A stretch of DNA of 64,000 bases from Catalimonadaceae bacterium JC749 (GCA_021730635.1 JAJNNC010000021.1:1-64000); one strand, 5' to 3'; shown: positions 1-8,120, counted from the stretch's first letter. Numbers and translations: made by a program. Notes: a model not told the origin generated them from the sequence alone.

Positions 1-1
1 A

Positions 2-418
2 AGAGCCGTTGCCACCACAGCTCCTGCTCTCAATGAGGTGCTTACTTGGAACGGCACTACTTGGGTGCCACAGGTCGCTCCAGGAAGTAATGGTAACTGG
101 TACGCCGGCAGTACCAATCCTAATACTACTCCTCCCGCAGGGGCCATTGATGGCAATTACTATTACAATACCAATACCCAGACAGTATACAGGCGAGAAA
201 GTGGTTCCTGGACTGAACTGGGAAAATGGGCTAAGCCATCAGGAAGTACTGTCTCCGGAGCCACTATCACTTCCATCACCACTCCCACCTTATATATTGG
301 AACTGGAGATCCTAACAACGGAACTATTAACAATGCCCGGCCTGGCGACATGTACTATAACACCGCAAAAGACGAACTTCATATAAAGAAGAATGCTAGC
401 CAATGGGACAAACAGTAA
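2..418 (+). CDS. C-terminal part of a surface/tail-fibre-like protein (partial, runs in from the left edge)
   Basis: The frame is open from the first bases of the window, so the start lies outside; stop at 416-418. The visible ~138 residues carry WNGTTW near residue 15, then two blocks of the form G-(N/D)-x-Y-Y-N-T...W (NYYYNTNTQTVY, DMYYNTAKDEL). Such 'YYNT...W' blocks are common in repetitive secreted or collagen/tail-fibre-like proteins of Bacteroidota. Rich in Asn, Thr, Gly and Trp, with no membrane segment. No specific function can be assigned; the rest of the protein is needed. An ATG at 33 and a GTG at 38 are internal. Confidence 0.6.
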   Translation, partial: RAVATTAPALNEVLTWNGTTWVPQVAPGSNGNWYAGSTNPNTTPPAGAIDGNYYYNTNTQTVYRRESGSWTELGKWAKPSGSTVSGATITSITTPTLYIGTGDPNNGTINNARPGDMYYNTAKDELHIKKNASQWDKQ

Positions 419-557
419 ATAAGTTTTAAACCCTAAGCGATCATTGTAGCATCTAACAATGTAGCTTGTTTTCTAAAATACCCATCTAAGTCGTATTCCT
501 ACAATTTTCGCCTCAGTATGTCCTCATACATGTTTTTTAGGTTAACCTAAATTTTTA

Positions 558-589
558 TTTTGCGTAATTTAAAATTAGTATTAGATTTG
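558..589 (+). promoter_or_regulatory. Bacteroidota-type promoter for the TonB receptor
   Basis: TTTTG at 558-562, 19 bases, then TAGATTTG at 582-589, a full match to the Bacteroidota primary-sigma consensus TTTG-N19-21-TAnnTTTG. Predicted transcription start near 595, giving a leader of about 12 bases before the ATG at 607. Confidence 0.75.
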
Positions 590-606
590 TGTAAAGCCAA
601 CCGTTT

Positions 607-2895
607 ATGAGACACGTACTTTTACTAATTTTCATCATAAGCCCTCTCCAGGCAATATGGTCGCAAAGTATAAAAGGAACAATCACAGATGAAAATGGTC
701 CCCTGCCAGGGGCTACCGTCCAGATTATGGGTACCGACATGGGTACGGCTACTACCGCTAATGGTCAATACGTACTGGAAAACCTTCAGCCGGGAGAGAT
801 TACTTTGCTCTTTCGCTCTATCGGTTTTGTTCCCTTAAAAAAGCAAATCACCCTCCAGGAAGGAGAAACCCTGCCGTTAGACGTGGTGCTGAAGGAAAAT
901 AGTCTTGGCCTGGATGAGGTAGTGGTCACCGGTACGATGAACCCTACTTATGTGAGTTCCTCACCCGTGAAAGTAGATGTTGTTACCTCACAATACCTGA
1001 ATACTTTTACTCCGGCAGCAGCTTCTTCTATTGTGGAAGGTATTAAACTGGTGAATGGTATTCAGGAAGTGGTGGCTTGCGGTGTGTGCTTTACCAACAG
1101 TATCAGCATCAATGGATTACCCGGCCCTTATACGGCAGTACTGATGGACGGTACCCCTATGTATGGCAACCTGGCTTCTGTATATGGATTAAACGGCATA
1201 CCCAACATGATCATCGACCGCTTTGAGGTCATCAAAGGCCCCAGTTCTACCTTATATGGTTCGGAAGCAGTGGCAGGTGTGATCAACATTATCACTAAAG
1301 ATCCTGCAACTCAGCCCTTGCTGGCCGTAGACCTGATGGGTACTTCCCATCTGGAATCATTTGGCAATATCGCTGCGGCACCAAAAATTGGTAAATCCAG
1401 TGGCTACATCGGTTTAAACTATGCGTACATAAATGACTTCGATGACCGGAATCAGGACGGTTTCGGAGATATGATCAACCTGGACCGCTATTCTCTTTTT
1501 ACCAAATGGAATATACACCGGCAAAGCGGAAAGAAATTTACCCTGGCGGCCAAATACTATTATGAGGATCGTAGAAACGGTGTGGAAGAATTTTTGAAAG
1601 ATCGTAACTATCGCACGCTAAGAGGCAATGACAGTATTTATGGAGAAAGTATTTATACACACCGGACAGAACTCTTTGGTTCATATGAATTACCTACAAC
1701 CGAACATATCAGGATAGATTATTCCTTCAGCCAGCATCAGCAGAACAGTTATTATGGTACATCGGACTACCAGGCTGCCCAAAGTATAGGGTTTGCCAAT
1801 TTTATATGGGACAGGCAAATCGCGGATCATGCGCTGCTTGTGGGGGTTACTACCCGCTACCAGCATTATGATGACAATACAATGGCGACTTCCGATACCA
1901 CAGCCACCGGAAACGTACTCAACAAACCCGACAATCAGTTTATACCAGGCATCTTCGTGCAGGATGAATGGAATGTAAGTAACCGCTTTACTCTATTGGC
2001 CGGCGGGCGGTTGGATCATTATACAGCTCATGGTTTTATCTTTTCGCCGCGCCTGAATGTAAAGTACAAACCCGGAGAATGGACCACGCTCAGAGCCAAC
2101 CTGGGTACCGGCTTCAGGGTTGTCAATTTGTTTACGGAAGATCATGCCTTTGTCACCGGACAGCGTACAGTAGAGATTTTAGAAGCACTCAAGCCAGAGC
2201 AGTCTTACAATGGTGCCTTTAATTTCAACCATGTCTATACGCTTGGCAACAGCCAGGGAACCCTGGACATAGACGCCTATTATACTTACTTCACCAATAA
2301 GATTATTCCAGATTATAGCAACCCTACTAAAATTATATATGCCAATACGGATGGTCATGCCATCACCAAAGGAATTGGCGTCAATATACAGCAGGAGTTT
2401 ATCTTTCCCCTGAGTATGAATGTTGGTTTCAATATACAGGAAGTTACCCAGACCGAGCGTAACGAACAGGATGTATTTGAAACGACTGCCATAGAATTTG
2501 CCCCCCAATGGAGTGGAGTAGCCACGGCCAACTACCAATGGCGGGAGCCTAAGATAACTTTTGCCTATACCATGAGAGTGACAGGACCAATGGCCTTGCC
2601 CGATGTATATGATCTGGATGAAAACGGTATGCCGTTGCCTGAACCCCGTCCTTCGCGGTCTACTCCCTTTTCATTTCATAATATTCAGGTAACCAAAGCG
2701 TTCGATACCTCCTGGTCAGCCTATATCGGTGTTCAGAATCTGCTCGACTACCTGCAACCTGTTTCTCCCCTTACGGGTTACAATGATCCGAATACCTCTA
2801 CCGGCTTCAGCGAATATTTTGATACAGCCTACGCCTTTGCGCCTATTCATGGGCGGGAATTTTATATAGGTATTCAGTGGAATCTAAAAAGATGA
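607..2895 (+). CDS. TonB-dependent outer-membrane receptor
   Basis: An outer-membrane gated channel that imports a bound substrate using TonB/ExbB/ExbD energy. Residues 1-19 form a signal peptide ending in WSQ. Residues ~21-97 are a carboxypeptidase-regulatory-like domain (IKGTITDENGPLPGATV). The plug (~105-235) begins after DEVVVTGT and holds NGLPGPYTAVLMDG and IKGPSSTLYGSEAVAGVINI. The rest is the beta-barrel, ending in ...GIQWNLKR. The 762-residue length is normal for a non-SusC receptor. The plug contains A-C-G-V-C just before the NGLPGPY motif; this cysteine pair occurs in a subset of Bacteroidota receptors, some near metal genes, but the substrate here is unknown. No SusD partner follows. 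Single-gene unit with its own promoter at 558-589. Confidence 0.9.
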   Translation: MRHVLLLIFIISPLQAIWSQSIKGTITDENGPLPGATVQIMGTDMGTATTANGQYVLENLQPGEITLLFRSIGFVPLKKQITLQEGETLPLDVVLKENSLGLDEVVVTGTMNPTYVSSSPVKVDVVTSQYLNTFTPAAASSIVEGIKLVNGIQEVVACGVCFTNSISINGLPGPYTAVLMDGTPMYGNLASVYGLNGIPNMIIDRFEVIKGPSSTLYGSEAVAGVINIITKDPATQPLLAVDLMGTSHLESFGNIAAAPKIGKSSGYIGLNYAYINDFDDRNQDGFGDMINLDRYSLFTKWNIHRQSGKKFTLAAKYYYEDRRNGVEEFLKDRNYRTLRGNDSIYGESIYTHRTELFGSYELPTTEHIRIDYSFSQHQQNSYYGTSDYQAAQSIGFANFIWDRQIADHALLVGVTTRYQHYDDNTMATSDTTATGNVLNKPDNQFIPGIFVQDEWNVSNRFTLLAGGRLDHYTAHGFIFSPRLNVKYKPGEWTTLRANLGTGFRVVNLFTEDHAFVTGQRTVEILEALKPEQSYNGAFNFNHVYTLGNSQGTLDIDAYYTYFTNKIIPDYSNPTKIIYANTDGHAITKGIGVNIQQEFIFPLSMNVGFNIQEVTQTERNEQDVFETTAIEFAPQWSGVATANYQWREPKITFAYTMRVTGPMALPDVYDLDENGMPLPEPRPSRSTPFSFHNIQVTKAFDTSWSAYIGVQNLLDYLQPVSPLTGYNDPNTSTGFSEYFDTAYAFAPIHGREFYIGIQWNLKR

Positions 2896-2934
2896 TGTTT
2901 CCTGAAATTTAAAGCATTGTTTTGAAGGAAAATT

Positions 2935-3450
2935 TCACACTTCCTGCTCAAAGGCCATAAAATGTGTCAGCTCACTTCGCTTATTGAAGACCGGATGCCC
3001 TTCAATCTGGCATTGATAAGGGGTGCCATTTTTACGATAATTTAAGATCACTGCCTCGAAGGGTTGTTGTGTTTCAATCGCTTCCCGGATCAGCCTCCTG
3101 CTTTGAGTCGACGTATCTTTTCCCTGTAATATTCGTGGAGATTGACCCATGATTTCATGCGGAAAATAACCGGTCATCGCATAGATCCCACTGGAGGCAT
3201 AGACAATATGCTGAAGCGTATCGGTCACCACCACCGTTTTCCCTTCTTGGCGAAGAATGTCTTCCAGGGGCCAATGGCATTGCCATTGATGCTGGGCCGA
3301 TAGCTTCTGAAGCCCATCAATATCCTGACCTATTTTCCTCATATGCTCAAAATGCAGCATATAACAATCCCAGGTTAACAGAGGCATGGTCTTATATTTT
3401 TTTTCCTGTTTTTGTCCCAAGAGAACTAATTCCGATAAATCAGGCATCAT
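2935..3450 (-). CDS. Small PAS-domain protein, LOV-like but without the photoactive cysteine
   Basis: 171 residues with one PAS domain at ~70-170. The conserved tract G-Q-S-P-R-I-L-Q-G-K-D-T aligns with the LOV signature GxNCRFLQG, but the flavin-adduct Cys is replaced by Pro, so classical LOV photochemistry is not expected. The segments TDTLQHIVYASSGIYAMTGY and NYRKNGTPYQCQ are typical PAS core strands. The N-terminal ~65 residues are helical and unrecognised. There is no kinase, GGDEF or HTH output domain, so it probably senses and signals by protein contact. Transcribed away from its neighbours. An ATG-ATG pair sits at the start; the second codon is equally possible. Confidence 0.75.
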   Translation of the reverse strand: MMPDLSELVLLGQKQEKKYKTMPLLTWDCYMLHFEHMRKIGQDIDGLQKLSAQHQWQCHWPLEDILRQEGKTVVVTDTLQHIVYASSGIYAMTGYFPHEIMGQSPRILQGKDTSTQSRRLIREAIETQQPFEAVILNYRKNGTPYQCQIEGHPVFNKRSELTHFMAFEQEV

Positions 3451-3642
3451 ACAATCTCTTTAACGTAACACACTCCACTGAAGAAAAGTGAATAAGGGTA
3501 CTATTCATTCAATTTTTTTTTTGGATTTTTGTTTGATCCCGGGGATGAATTGTATTACAATTTATGGGAGAGAAAGACTGCTGCATGCAACTTTATCTCC
3601 TTCCCTTACGCTCAGGAAAAGCATACACAATGTTCTAACACC

Positions 3643-4152
3643 ATGCGCATACACTTGGAAGAAATCAGGATCAGAACGGAACTGCAGGTTGGTGACATTG
3701 GCTATGTGACCTACCTGCACGGTGTGCTGTATCAGCAGGAATACAATTACGGGATTTCTTTCGAAGCTTATGTAGCCCGGGGACTGCACGAATTTTATCA
3801 AAAATACAATCCGGCTCAAGACCGTGTCTGGGTTTGTGAGCATCAGCAGCAAATGGTCGGTTTTCTGTTGCTTATGAATCGTGGATCGGCAGCCCAGTTA
3901 AGATACTTTCTTCTGTTGCCAGCCTACCGTGGCATCGGCTTGGGGAAAAAACTGATGGATTTGTATATGGCATTCCTGCGTCAGTGCGGATATCAGTCTG
4001 CTTACCTCTGGACCACCCATGAACAGACGATGGCGGCCAGCTTGTATCAAAAATACGGCTTTCGCCTGGTGGAAGAAAAAGATTCCACAGCCTTTGGTAA
4101 ACCCCTGAAAGAACAGAAGTATGAATTAATCTTAGATATAATGAGTGAATGA
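3643..4152 (+). CDS. GNAT-family N-acetyltransferase
   Basis: Probably transfers an acetyl group from acetyl-CoA to an amine. The acetyl-CoA binding motif A is visible as LLPAYRGIGLGKKLMD (pattern R/Q-x-x-G-x-G/A), followed by the usual A-x-x-x-Y-x-x-x-G-F motif (AASLYQKYGFRLVEE). The frame is open from a TTG at 3529, but the upstream 38 residues are unlike the family, so the ATG at 3643 (169 residues) is preferred. HTH-GNAT fusions of this type often carry an N-terminal MarR domain; none is present here. Substrate unknown. Confidence 0.8.
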   Translation: MRIHLEEIRIRTELQVGDIGYVTYLHGVLYQQEYNYGISFEAYVARGLHEFYQKYNPAQDRVWVCEHQQQMVGFLLLMNRGSAAQLRYFLLLPAYRGIGLGKKLMDLYMAFLRQCGYQSAYLWTTHEQTMAASLYQKYGFRLVEEKDSTAFGKPLKEQKYELILDIMSE

Positions 4153-4265
4153 TTCTTAAAGGTGTTGCTATCACTAATATACAGCTTGAGGAAAAAGAAC
4201 GAGCTTAACGCTCTTACGCAATCATCTCATTCAGAAGGTTACTTTTTACCGTCATTTGGCTAGCT

Positions 4266-4829
4266 ATGGATAAGTTTTTTCAATTTATACAACCCTTTAC
4301 GCACCTCGGTCAGGCATCAAAAGAAGCCCTGGTAAACATTGCCCAGCGATGGGAACTCCCCAAAGGGCATCTTTTAGTACAAGCGGGTACTGTTTGTCAT
4401 TACCTTTATTTTATTGAGGCGGGCCTGACCAGAACTTTCTATGATAAGGATGGGAAAGAGGTAACAGATTGGCTCTCTGCAGAAAATTCTATTGCCTGTT
4501 CTATCGTTAGTTTTATCACCAGAAAACCGGATATCAGAAGTATAGAACTGCTGGAACCTTCCATCCTGTGGGCTTTACCCTATCAGCCCCTGGAAAATCT
4601 TTACCGTCAGTATCATGAGATTGAGCGATTAGGGCGGTTGATGGTGAGCGACGGGCTGGTGCAGTTACAGCAACGATTCGACGATCTGCATTTTGCCACC
4701 GCTTCGCAGCGCTATCAGAAACTGCTACAAAGTCATCCTACTTTTCTGCAAAGAGTCCCTCTGGGAATGATTGCTTCCTATCTGGGGGTTACGCAGGAAA
4801 CACTCAGCAGAATCCGTGCACAAGTCTGA
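4266..4829 (+). CDS. Crp/Fnr-family transcriptional regulator
   Basis: 187 residues. A cyclic-nucleotide-binding-type beta-roll covers ~20-115 (KGHLLVQAGTVCHYLYFIEAGLTRTFY...), followed by a long dimer helix and a compact HTH at ~160-187 (RVPLGMIASYLGVTQETLSRIR). The recognition helix lies at the very C terminus, as in many short Bacteroidota Crp-like regulators. The classic cAMP-binding R-x-x-x-A-A-T phosphate loop is absent, so the ligand may not be cAMP. The AhpD-like gene starts 63 bases downstream on the same strand and is a natural candidate target or operon partner. Confidence 0.85.
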   Translation: MDKFFQFIQPFTHLGQASKEALVNIAQRWELPKGHLLVQAGTVCHYLYFIEAGLTRTFYDKDGKEVTDWLSAENSIACSIVSFITRKPDIRSIELLEPSILWALPYQPLENLYRQYHEIERLGRLMVSDGLVQLQQRFDDLHFATASQRYQKLLQSHPTFLQRVPLGMIASYLGVTQETLSRIRAQV

Positions 4830-4892
4830 TTTTTTGATAAATGTCAAAGGAAATGCACCGCCTACCGCTGACCTTTGCTGTCAAAAAGAACA

Positions 4893-5453
4893 ATGATGAG
4901 ACTGAAACCTGTAAAAAAACCAAAATCCGTTTTTCTGAAGATCGCTTATTTTGTCTCTAAAAGAGCATTCGGAAAAATACTTTCCGCACTGTCTGTCATC
5001 TACGCCCGCAGCACCCCTTTGTTCTTCCTGTCATTGAAAATGTACAGGACAGACAGAAAGCTAAGCCTTGACAATGCGACCCGGTTGCTGATCAGAAATT
5101 ATATTTCTCACGCCAACAATTGCCCGTTCTGTTCGGATGCTATTGAGTATATGTCTCAGAAGGATAAGAATTTTGAATTTGAGAAAGTAAAGGCGCTGAT
5201 GAATTTCAGACAAAACCCTGCCTTTTCCGATAAAGAGAAAGCCCTTTTATCCTACCTGGAGGAAGTTAATTTTTCCAAAACGGCTAGTGATGAGTGTTTC
5301 AATACGCTAATGAAGCATTACAATGAGGTGGAGATTGTAGAAATTACCTGGGTGTGTGCTTCCGAAAACTATGTTAACTATATGGCCAAACCCCTGGGCT
5401 TACCCTCTGATCATTTATCGGCTCTGTCTTCAACCGCCGCTATCGGAGTCTGA
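4893..5453 (+). CDS. Carboxymuconolactone decarboxylase / AhpD-like peroxidase-family protein
   Basis: 186 residues from the ATG at 4893 (a second ATG follows at once, and a TTG at 4875 is in frame but less likely). The key motif is N-N-C-P-F-C-S-D-A, the redox-active C-x-x-C at the start of an AhpD helix, preceded by LIRNYISHAN. AhpD-fold proteins of this kind act as alkylhydroperoxidases or disulfide carriers in peroxide defence. The conserved distal H expected two to four residues after the second Cys is not obvious, so catalysis is inferred only from the C-x-x-C. It follows the Crp-type regulator in the same orientation. Confidence 0.75.
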   Translation: MMRLKPVKKPKSVFLKIAYFVSKRAFGKILSALSVIYARSTPLFFLSLKMYRTDRKLSLDNATRLLIRNYISHANNCPFCSDAIEYMSQKDKNFEFEKVKALMNFRQNPAFSDKEKALLSYLEEVNFSKTASDECFNTLMKHYNEVEIVEITWVCASENYVNYMAKPLGLPSDHLSALSSTAAIGV

Positions 5454-5535
5454 TGATTTATGCAAAGGGGTAGCTAAAGAAAAAAGGAGAAATCAGTAAC
5501 TTGCTGGCCTTGCGAACATTCACACTGATCACGCT

Positions 5536-5853
5536 ATGGTAGCAGACAAACCACTAATCCTTACACTGCTCATCTTTGTGCATGAGGGGGAAGAAGAAAC
5601 TTTTCAGGCCTATGAAGAGAAAGTCCTGCCGCTGCTATCTCACTATCATGGGAAATTGCTCTACAGACTTCGTCCCAAACCACCAAACTTTGTACAGCCC
5701 GTCGCGGAGTATCCTTATGAAATACATATTGTATCCTTTGAGACGAAAGAAGATTTCGAACATTATAAGCTGGATCAGGAGCGAAGAACCCATGCGCCTT
5801 TGTTGCAAAAATCGGTGAGGAAAGTCATCTTGATAGAAGGACAAGCCGTATAA
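5536..5853 (+). CDS. Small dimeric alpha-beta-barrel protein (DUF1330-like)
   Basis: 105 residues with the beta-alpha-beta pattern of small dimeric ferredoxin-fold proteins: LILTLLIFVHEGEEETFQAYEEKVLPLLSHYHGKLLYR, then EIHIVSFETKEDFEHYKLDQER. This resembles the DUF1330/ABM group, but no catalytic residues can be named. ATG start, no partner domain; likely a stand-alone gene 120 bases upstream of the alkylation-repair operon. Function unknown. Confidence 0.6.
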   Translation: MVADKPLILTLLIFVHEGEEETFQAYEEKVLPLLSHYHGKLLYRLRPKPPNFVQPVAEYPYEIHIVSFETKEDFEHYKLDQERRTHAPLLQKSVRKVILIEGQAV

Positions 5854-5940
5854 AGAAAGGGTTAAGGGTCATCAGCTTCAAAGGGCTAGAAAAATTTTCA
5901 ATTGCGCAATTTTCGGGTTTTCTGCACCTTGCGGTTTGCC

Positions 5941-5948
5941 TATTTTTG
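5941..5948 (+). promoter_or_regulatory. Possible -7 box for the alkylation-repair operon
   Basis: TATTTTTG matches TAnnTTTG and sits 24 bases before the ATG at 5973. The upstream -33 position has only a weak TTTTCTG, so the promoter may need an activator, which would fit Ada-type induction. Confidence 0.35.
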
Positions 5949-5972
5949 AATTGTATCAAACCCATTATCACA

Positions 5973-6827
5973 ATGACTGATTACGAAAGAATAGCCAAAG
6001 CACTCGTATACATCCAGCAACATTTCAAAGAACAACCCACCCTGGAGCAGGTAGCCGAAGCCATACCCCTGAGCCCCTACCATTTCCAGCGATTATTCAA
6101 ACAGTGGGCTGGCGTATCACCGAAAAAATTTTTACAGTATCTGAGTTTGGAACATGCCAAGAAGATACTGCAGGAAAACCGTTCCCTGGCAGAAGCTGCT
6201 TTTGAGACCGGCTTGTCAGGCTCCGGCCGATTGCATGATCTGTTTGTCACGGTGCAGGGCATGACACCCGGTGAGTTTAAGAACCAGGGAGAAAACCTCA
6301 CCATCCGTTACAGCCTACAGAACAGCCAGTTTGGTCGTTTTCTGGTAGCCTCCACCCAGAAAGGGATCTGCAATCTGCTCTTTGTAGATGGAGATGAAAA
6401 AGCGGCGGTTCAGGAACTGCGGCAGCTATGGCAAAAAGCACACCTCCGGCAAGAGGTAGACGCCCATCAGGCTAGCATTATTCGATTTTTCCGCAGGGAT
6501 TTTAATACCTCGGAAAAAATCAACCTGCACCTGAAAGGAACCGATTTCCAGCTCAAGGTGTGGGAAGCTTTATTACAAATACCGGAAGGCCGGTTTGCCT
6601 CTTACGGCACCATCGCTCATTTTATCCATGCCCCTTCTTCTCAACGTGCGGTGGGCACTGCGATCGGTCACAATCCGGTAGGATACCTCATTCCCTGCCA
6701 CCGGGTGATCAGAAGCGTAGGCAATATAGGTGGTTACCGCTGGGGGCAAACCCGTAAAATGGCTATGATTGGCTGGGAGTCGGCCCGTTTGCAGGGCGCT
6801 ACTGAACTGGAACTCACCGGTTCCTGA
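5973..6827 (+). CDS. AraC-type HTH fused to O6-alkylguanine-DNA alkyltransferase (Ada-like)
   Basis: Repairs O6-methylguanine by moving the methyl group to its own cysteine, and probably regulates transcription. Residues ~1-105 are an AraC-type double HTH (YIQQHFKEQPTLEQVAEAI; SPKKFLQYL; TPGEFK). Residues ~110-275 are the methyltransferase with P-C-H-R-V-I, acceptor Cys about residue 242, and the downstream G-N-I-G-G-Y-R-W-G. The N-terminal zinc/phosphotriester domain of E. coli Ada is missing here but is encoded separately two genes downstream (7553-7828). An upstream TTG at 5946 is in frame; the ATG at 5973 starts right at the HTH (MTDYERIAKAL) and is preferred. First gene of a tight three-gene operon, 6 bases before the next start. 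Confidence 0.9.
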   Translation: MTDYERIAKALVYIQQHFKEQPTLEQVAEAIPLSPYHFQRLFKQWAGVSPKKFLQYLSLEHAKKILQENRSLAEAAFETGLSGSGRLHDLFVTVQGMTPGEFKNQGENLTIRYSLQNSQFGRFLVASTQKGICNLLFVDGDEKAAVQELRQLWQKAHLRQEVDAHQASIIRFFRRDFNTSEKINLHLKGTDFQLKVWEALLQIPEGRFASYGTIAHFIHAPSSQRAVGTAIGHNPVGYLIPCHRVIRSVGNIGGYRWGQTRKMAMIGWESARLQGATELELTGS

Positions 6828-6833
6828 TGGGGG

Positions 6834-7556
6834 ATGAAAACATTTGTCCATACGCTCCCTGACCGAATCCATCAACTGGATTGGTCAACCATGCAGCAGC
6901 AGTTATTTGCCGAAGGCTATACGCTGGCTTCAGGGGTACTGCCTCAAGAAGTCTGTCAGGAGATCGCTGCATGGTACACCCAGCCTGACCTGTTCAGAAA
7001 AACCATCCGGATGGAGCAATTCCGGTTTGGTCAGGGAGAATATAAATACTTCAACAACCCTTTGCCAGACCTCATTGAAAGCATGCGGGCGCATTTGTAT
7101 TTCCATCTGGCTTCTACTGCTAACCAGTACCGGGAGGCCCTACAGACGGACATAGCCTACCCCGCCACCTTGTCTGAATTTTTAACATACTGCCATCAAA
7201 GGGGGCAGCACAAACCTACGCCTTTGCTCCTGAAATATGAAAAAGAAGGGTATAATGCCCTGCATCAGGATTTGTACGGCAATGTGTATTTTCCTTTTCA
7301 GGCGGTATGTTTCCTCAGTGAGCCCGGACGAGATTATACCGGAGGCGAATTTGTCTTGCTGGAACAACGCCCCAGAGCACAGTCCAGGGCAGAAGTGCTC
7401 ATTCCCCGGCAGGGTGATCTGTTGATCTTTACCACGCATCACCGCCCGGTACAGGGGGCAAGAGGCTTCTATAAAGTAGCGATGAAACACGGGGTAAGCA
7501 GCGTACGTTCCGGCAACCGCTACACCTTAGGTATCATCTTTCACGATGCCACATGA
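6834..7556 (+). CDS. 2OG-Fe(II) oxygenase (alkylation-repair operon)
   Basis: 240 residues of the 2-oxoglutarate/Fe(II) dioxygenase fold. Iron ligands are readable: H144-x-D146 in ALHQDLYG and the distal H219 in AMKHGVSS, with R229 ten residues later as the 2OG-binding Arg. It resembles the prokaryotic family grouped under COG3826 rather than AlkB proper. Its place between an Ada-type methyltransferase and an Ada zinc-domain protein implies oxidative removal of alkyl groups from DNA or nucleotides, but that is inference from context. The stop overlaps the next ATG (ATGA at 7553-7556). Confidence 0.82.
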   Translation: MKTFVHTLPDRIHQLDWSTMQQQLFAEGYTLASGVLPQEVCQEIAAWYTQPDLFRKTIRMEQFRFGQGEYKYFNNPLPDLIESMRAHLYFHLASTANQYREALQTDIAYPATLSEFLTYCHQRGQHKPTPLLLKYEKEGYNALHQDLYGNVYFPFQAVCFLSEPGRDYTGGEFVLLEQRPRAQSRAEVLIPRQGDLLIFTTHHRPVQGARGFYKVAMKHGVSSVRSGNRYTLGIIFHDAT

Positions 7557-7828
7557 TCCCTCACCTCAGTCTGGGGAACCATCCGTTTGCCAGAGCCAGA
7601 AAACTCAAACTCCTGATCGCGCAAGGTACTATACAGTGGGCTGGCAACCGTAACCTTAAAATTTATGGCACGTTATGTTGTTCATCCGGAAAAAGAATGA
7701 AGGTGGAAAACCGGGTGTTTTTTTCCAGGGAAGCCGAAGCACTAAGCGCGGGATACCGCCCCTGTGGGCATTGTATGAGACAGCCGTTTCTTCGCTGGCT
7801 CCACAGAAACGAAGCCTCACAACCGTGA
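7553..7828 (+). CDS. Stand-alone Ada-type zinc-binding domain protein
   Basis: 91 residues matching the N-terminal metal-binding domain of Ada (Ada_Zn_binding family), normally fused to AraC and methyltransferase domains. Diagnostic features are K-I-Y-G-T-L-C-C (C42, C43), S-G-K-R-M-K-x-E-N-R-V-F-F, and A-G-Y-R-P-C-G-H-C (C71, C74). In E. coli Ada four Cys bind zinc and the first accepts a methyl group from a DNA phosphotriester; here the second Ada ligand position (C-x-x-x-C) appears to be Lys, with C42/C43 adjacent. Translationally coupled to the oxygenase by a 4-base overlap. Probably senses or binds methylated DNA in trans for the Ada-like protein. Confidence 0.8.
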   Translation: MIPHLSLGNHPFARARKLKLLIAQGTIQWAGNRNLKIYGTLCCSSGKRMKVENRVFFSREAEALSAGYRPCGHCMRQPFLRWLHRNEASQP

Positions 7829-7836
7829 AATTCTGC

Positions 7837-8073
7837 TTATTTTCTCCGGCTCATACTTTCAAAATCACCCAGGGTCGAAAGGCGGTTGATCACTTTCAGG
7901 AAAAAACGTGTGATGGTTTTTGCCCTGCTTCTTTTGGTGTGAAAAACCTTGTGCTTTTTAACGAGTGTTGCCATTGTGTTTTCCATCATTAAAGCTGTTG
8001 GATGTATACCCATTACTAATACTTTTTTCCCTCTCTGCATCTTTCTTACCTGTCTTCCGTATTTTACTATCAT
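7837..8073 (-). CDS. Hypothetical small basic protein (uncertain)
   Basis: 78 codons, ATG start, very Lys/Arg-rich (GKKVLVMGIHP..., KRSRAKTITRFFLK). I recognise no family. In its favour: it starts just beside the inverted repeats at 8064-8120 and is divergent from the CGNR regulator, a common arrangement for a regulated gene. Against: no homology can be claimed and it fills otherwise gene-free sequence. It could be spurious or a gene remnant. Confidence 0.25.
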   Translation of the reverse strand: MIVKYGRQVRKMQRGKKVLVMGIHPTALMMENTMATLVKKHKVFHTKRSRAKTITRFFLKVINRLSTLGDFESMSRRK

Positions 8074-8120
8074 AAACGGTTTAGATAGTAATAAGGTTAA
8101 AAATATTTTTACTATCTAAA
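8064..8120. promoter_or_regulatory. Inverted-repeat operator upstream of the CGNR gene
   Basis: TTTAGATAGTAA at 8080-8091 and its exact reverse complement TTACTATCTAAA at 8109-8120, 17 bases apart. A third core copy, TTACTATC, lies at 8064-8071. The set ends 52 bases before the CGNR start codon, suggesting autoregulation; the binding protein is inferred. Confidence 0.5.

Noticed and set aside
2-418. Tail-fibre-like sequence at the left edge taken as a sign of prophage
   Set aside because: No other phage gene is visible, and such YYNT/W blocks also occur in ordinary secreted Bacteroidota proteins.
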